From Dyella sp. ASV24 (lineage in GTDB: Bacteria; Pseudomonadota; Gammaproteobacteria; Xanthomonadales; Rhodanobacteraceae), in contig NZ_JAELTQ010000010.1 in NCBI RefSeq assembly GCF_016428905.1, positions 1-64,000 of the forward strand: 64,000 nt of DNA. The letters are read 5' to 3'. The notes beneath the pieces were generated by a model that was not told the DNA's origin, did not search any database, and was given only the letters and a program-made list of their open reading frames with translations. How positions within the stretch are numbered: position 1 is the stretch's first letter; every line of letters begins with the position of its first letter. Below, piece after piece: positions 62,090 through 64,000 of this stretch. The translations under genes were made by a program, and so were the position numbers.

Positions 62090-63386
62090 TTAGAGCACAA
62101 TCGGCATGCGTGGATCTGTATCGAAGCTCGTCCGCCTGCACCTTGCTACTCGGCAGTCTCAGTACACCTCCCCTCCGGACATGAGGAAGGTCGTCGAGTG
62201 TTAGCGGGGGGCACCGCCCCGCTCTCGCGGTTTCATAGACACGGGTCAATACCTTGTCTCGTTCGCTGATCGCATATTCTCCGTGGGCGACCAGGCTATA
62301 GTTTCTCAAGCCCATCTCCTTGGCCAGTTGAAAGTTCGTGGCCAGGCTCAGCAGGCCGCGCTCGAATGCGGCCTCTTCCGCCTCTGCGGGCACCTCATCT
62401 CTATCTACCAGGATAGCGCCACCGCTGGCAAACAGTTCGTCCACATAGTCCATGCGGTCACCGCGAGCGGTTAGTACCGCGGCGCCGGCGGCCATAGCCT
62501 CTATGAAAACCAGGCCCATGCTCTCGTACTTCGAGGGATGGAACAGCAGGTGAGCAAGAGAAATCATTTCAACGCACTCATCGTGACCAAGGCTGCTTCT
62601 GTGAGAGATGCCATCAAGTAGTCCGGGCTGTTGCTGCTGTATCTCATCAGGCACAGGACCGATGAAAACGCACTCGATGGTAGGAACGACGGCTCTTACT
62701 CGCTGCATCACGCGCAGCGCCATGAGCCCGTTCTTGCAATCAAAGTCCCTCCCGCAAAACACGACCCGTAGCGCTTGCTGGCCGGCCCACTTTGCCGATA
62801 TCAGCGATGGATCGTAGGCTGCTTTGGCCGGACGAATGGGGACGACTTTCTCAAGGAAAGCGTTGCCAAGTCGATTGCAATTTAATGAGGCGAACCAGTC
62901 GGCGGCGGCGACAATGCTGTCCCGCGGGTGGCCCCACAACAAAATAGCGGCACAGGAAGGGTGCGCATACGCGGTCAGCATATTGGCCACGCGAAGCTCT
63001 AGCTGGGCTAGAAAATCCTTGTCGGCTCTTTCACGCATTTTTACGCGCAACCCAGCGTCAATCGCCGTTCGCCCGCAGAGCACGGGATAAAGCAAATCAT
63101 CCATGTCCACCACCCATGCCCCTGCCCCCAACACCGGCCATCTCGCGGCGTGAACCAGATCGACGTTGCCCTCCACTTCGACGAACTCGCCCAGGTGGAA
63201 GCGCTCGTGGGGGAAGCCCACTTGCTCGGGGAACAAAAACACATGGCTTGCATTCGCGGGTTGCACCCGGTGCCCCGCTGGCGGCGTATTGATCAGCGTC
63301 GGGTGATAGCCCGTATGCAGGTCAATCTTCGGCAACAACGCAACATCCAGGTCGTCGGATCGTGTGGCTGGAACGGCTTCAAGCAT
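62076..63386 (-). CDS. Glycosyltransferase family 4-like protein
   Basis: The 436-residue cytosolic protein has a GT-B C-terminal domain: ALRVVFCGRDFDCKNGLMALRVMQRV, CVFIGPVPDEI, then the GT4 donor-binding motif LLFHPSKYESMGLVFIEAMAAGAAVLT, with the EX7E-type glutamates in YESMG and FIEAMA. The N-terminal domain is divergent (VVDMDDLLYPVL). It probably transfers a sugar to a surface glycan. Acceptor and donor are unknown. GGAGGGAG precedes the ATG at 63386. The sulfotransferase and coiled-coil fragments nearby support a surface-polysaccharide setting. Confidence 0.75.
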   Translation of the reverse strand: MLEAVPATRSDDLDVALLPKIDLHTGYHPTLINTPPAGHRVQPANASHVFLFPEQVGFPHERFHLGEFVEVEGNVDLVHAARWPVLGAGAWVVDMDDLLYPVLCGRTAIDAGLRVKMRERADKDFLAQLELRVANMLTAYAHPSCAAILLWGHPRDSIVAAADWFASLNCNRLGNAFLEKVVPIRPAKAAYDPSLISAKWAGQQALRVVFCGRDFDCKNGLMALRVMQRVRAVVPTIECVFIGPVPDEIQQQQPGLLDGISHRSSLGHDECVEMISLAHLLFHPSKYESMGLVFIEAMAAGAAVLTARGDRMDYVDELFASGGAILVDRDEVPAEAEEAAFERGLLSLATNFQLAKEMGLRNYSLVAHGEYAISERDKVLTRVYETARAGRCPPLTLDDLPHVRRGGVLRLPSSKVQADELRYRSTHADCALNVYI

Positions 63387-64000
63387 GGACGACTCCCTCC
63401 GCTCGTAGATCTATCGAATGGCTGGCTTGAATGATTTGTACAGCGATGCGCAGGCATGGGCGTCGATAAGTATCGCCCACTCGATCATCAGCGATGGTGA
63501 TGGCCGACGTCTGGTTAACGATATACATAACCACGCGTGCCGCTTAAAGCGTTTTAGTGTTTGCATTGACGAAAATTGCTTCGAGCCATCGTCGCATTGG
63601 GACTGATTCTGGCGTTCAACGGAATCTTCTAGGCAAAGGTCGCAACAACTGTGACCTGCCTCTCATTTCAGGTCTCTTGTCAGGCCTCTTGAAAGCCGCT
63701 ACGGTTACATCGCGCTTCGAGGGAATAGCGCAATAGAAGAGCTCTCTTAGTGGTTTTATCAAGAGAGTGAAACGGGGAAGACAGGATTAGCCGGTGCCGG
63801 TGCAGATGCTGCATAGGCTGCCGAACAGTGCTTGTGATCTTGGCTTTACCCGCGCAACTGCAAGTCATCGAGTTCAGACGTGAGTACCTCAGCCGTGCGA
63901 TGCGGATGAGTGCCTTTGGTTCGATTTCTTCAGGCAGTAAGCAGGAAGAGGCGGAACGGATGCCCATGCGAGCTTATTCAGTGGTGCCTGTGATTTTGTC
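63387..64000. other. Upstream region of the glycosyltransferase, no supported gene
   Basis: The last 614 bases of the window contain only short frames without family resemblance. The 62-codon frame at 63418 lacks a ribosome site. This stretch presumably holds the promoter of the minus-strand glycosyltransferase operon. It is more AT-rich than most of the window, consistent with accessory DNA. Confidence 0.35.

Noticed and set aside
63680-63967. 95-codon minus-strand frame near the right edge
   Set aside because: No family similarity, no ribosome site, unusual Arg/Ser/Leu composition.
1-64000. CRISPR arrays, tRNA, rRNA, prophage, intact insertion sequences
   Set aside because: No regular spaced direct repeats, no tRNA cloverleaf signatures and no transposase or phage structural motifs were found on reading both strands.

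Overview
The window is chromosomal, GC-rich DNA from a Gram-negative gammaproteobacterium. The gene families (XAC2610-type periplasmic proteins, two TonB-dependent receptors, a GH92 alpha-mannosidase, a GumN/TraB-like protein, GlxA- and CynR-type regulators) and the codon use suggest Xanthomonadales, most likely Rhodanobacteraceae (Dyella, Luteibacter or Rhodanobacter type). The genus is inference. I see no rRNA, tRNA, CRISPR array, prophage or intact insertion sequence.

Left part (1-15.1 kb). A truncated aldo-keto reductase lies beside a REP-like hairpin. A tight three-gene operon (DUF1330, DUF2239, GIY-YIG) follows, behind a sigma70 promoter carrying two ACCCGGGT palindromes. Next come a 1169-residue protein with two bactofilin-like beta-helix blocks and a TPR tail, a secreted GH92 alpha-mannosidase, a divergent EvgA/EvgS-like (BvgS-type) two-component pair, a BON protein and a DUF1737 protein.

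Middle part (15.2-31.7 kb). A DUF2946 protein sits with an OprC-like copper receptor. A GlxA regulator, an HD hydrolase resembling cyanamide hydratases and a catalase follow. They adjoin a complete cynR/cynT/cynS cyanate locus and a guanine deaminase. Next is a molybdenum hydroxylase locus: XdhC and a MobA-like nucleotidyltransferase divergent from an IorA/IorB-type enzyme with a three-heme cytochrome c. An XAC2610-like SH3 protein closes the block. Nitrogen and small-nitrile handling is a plausible theme.

Right-middle (31.7-53.2 kb). A FUSC transporter, a lipoprotein, a LysR regulator, a membrane protein and poxB are all on the minus strand. A heavy-metal-type two-component system is divergent from a permease-adaptor-outer-membrane RND efflux operon. 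A LysR regulator is divergent from a pirin / DoxX / NADP-binding / SDR operon. An AraC DNA-binding domain and a DUF1223 protein follow, with structured intergenic DNA between them.

Right part (53.2-64 kb). On the minus strand, a calcium-dependent PI-PLC, a TonB-dependent receptor and a histidine acid phosphatase form an apparent phosphoinositide / inositol-phosphate scavenging locus. Its upstream region shares an 11-base operator-like motif with the distant GH92 gene. Beyond it the sequence becomes gene-poor: a secreted small protein, a sulfotransferase remnant, a coiled-coil fragment, then a glycosyltransferase overlapping a TraB/GumN-like protein. This looks like the eroded edge of a surface-polysaccharide region.
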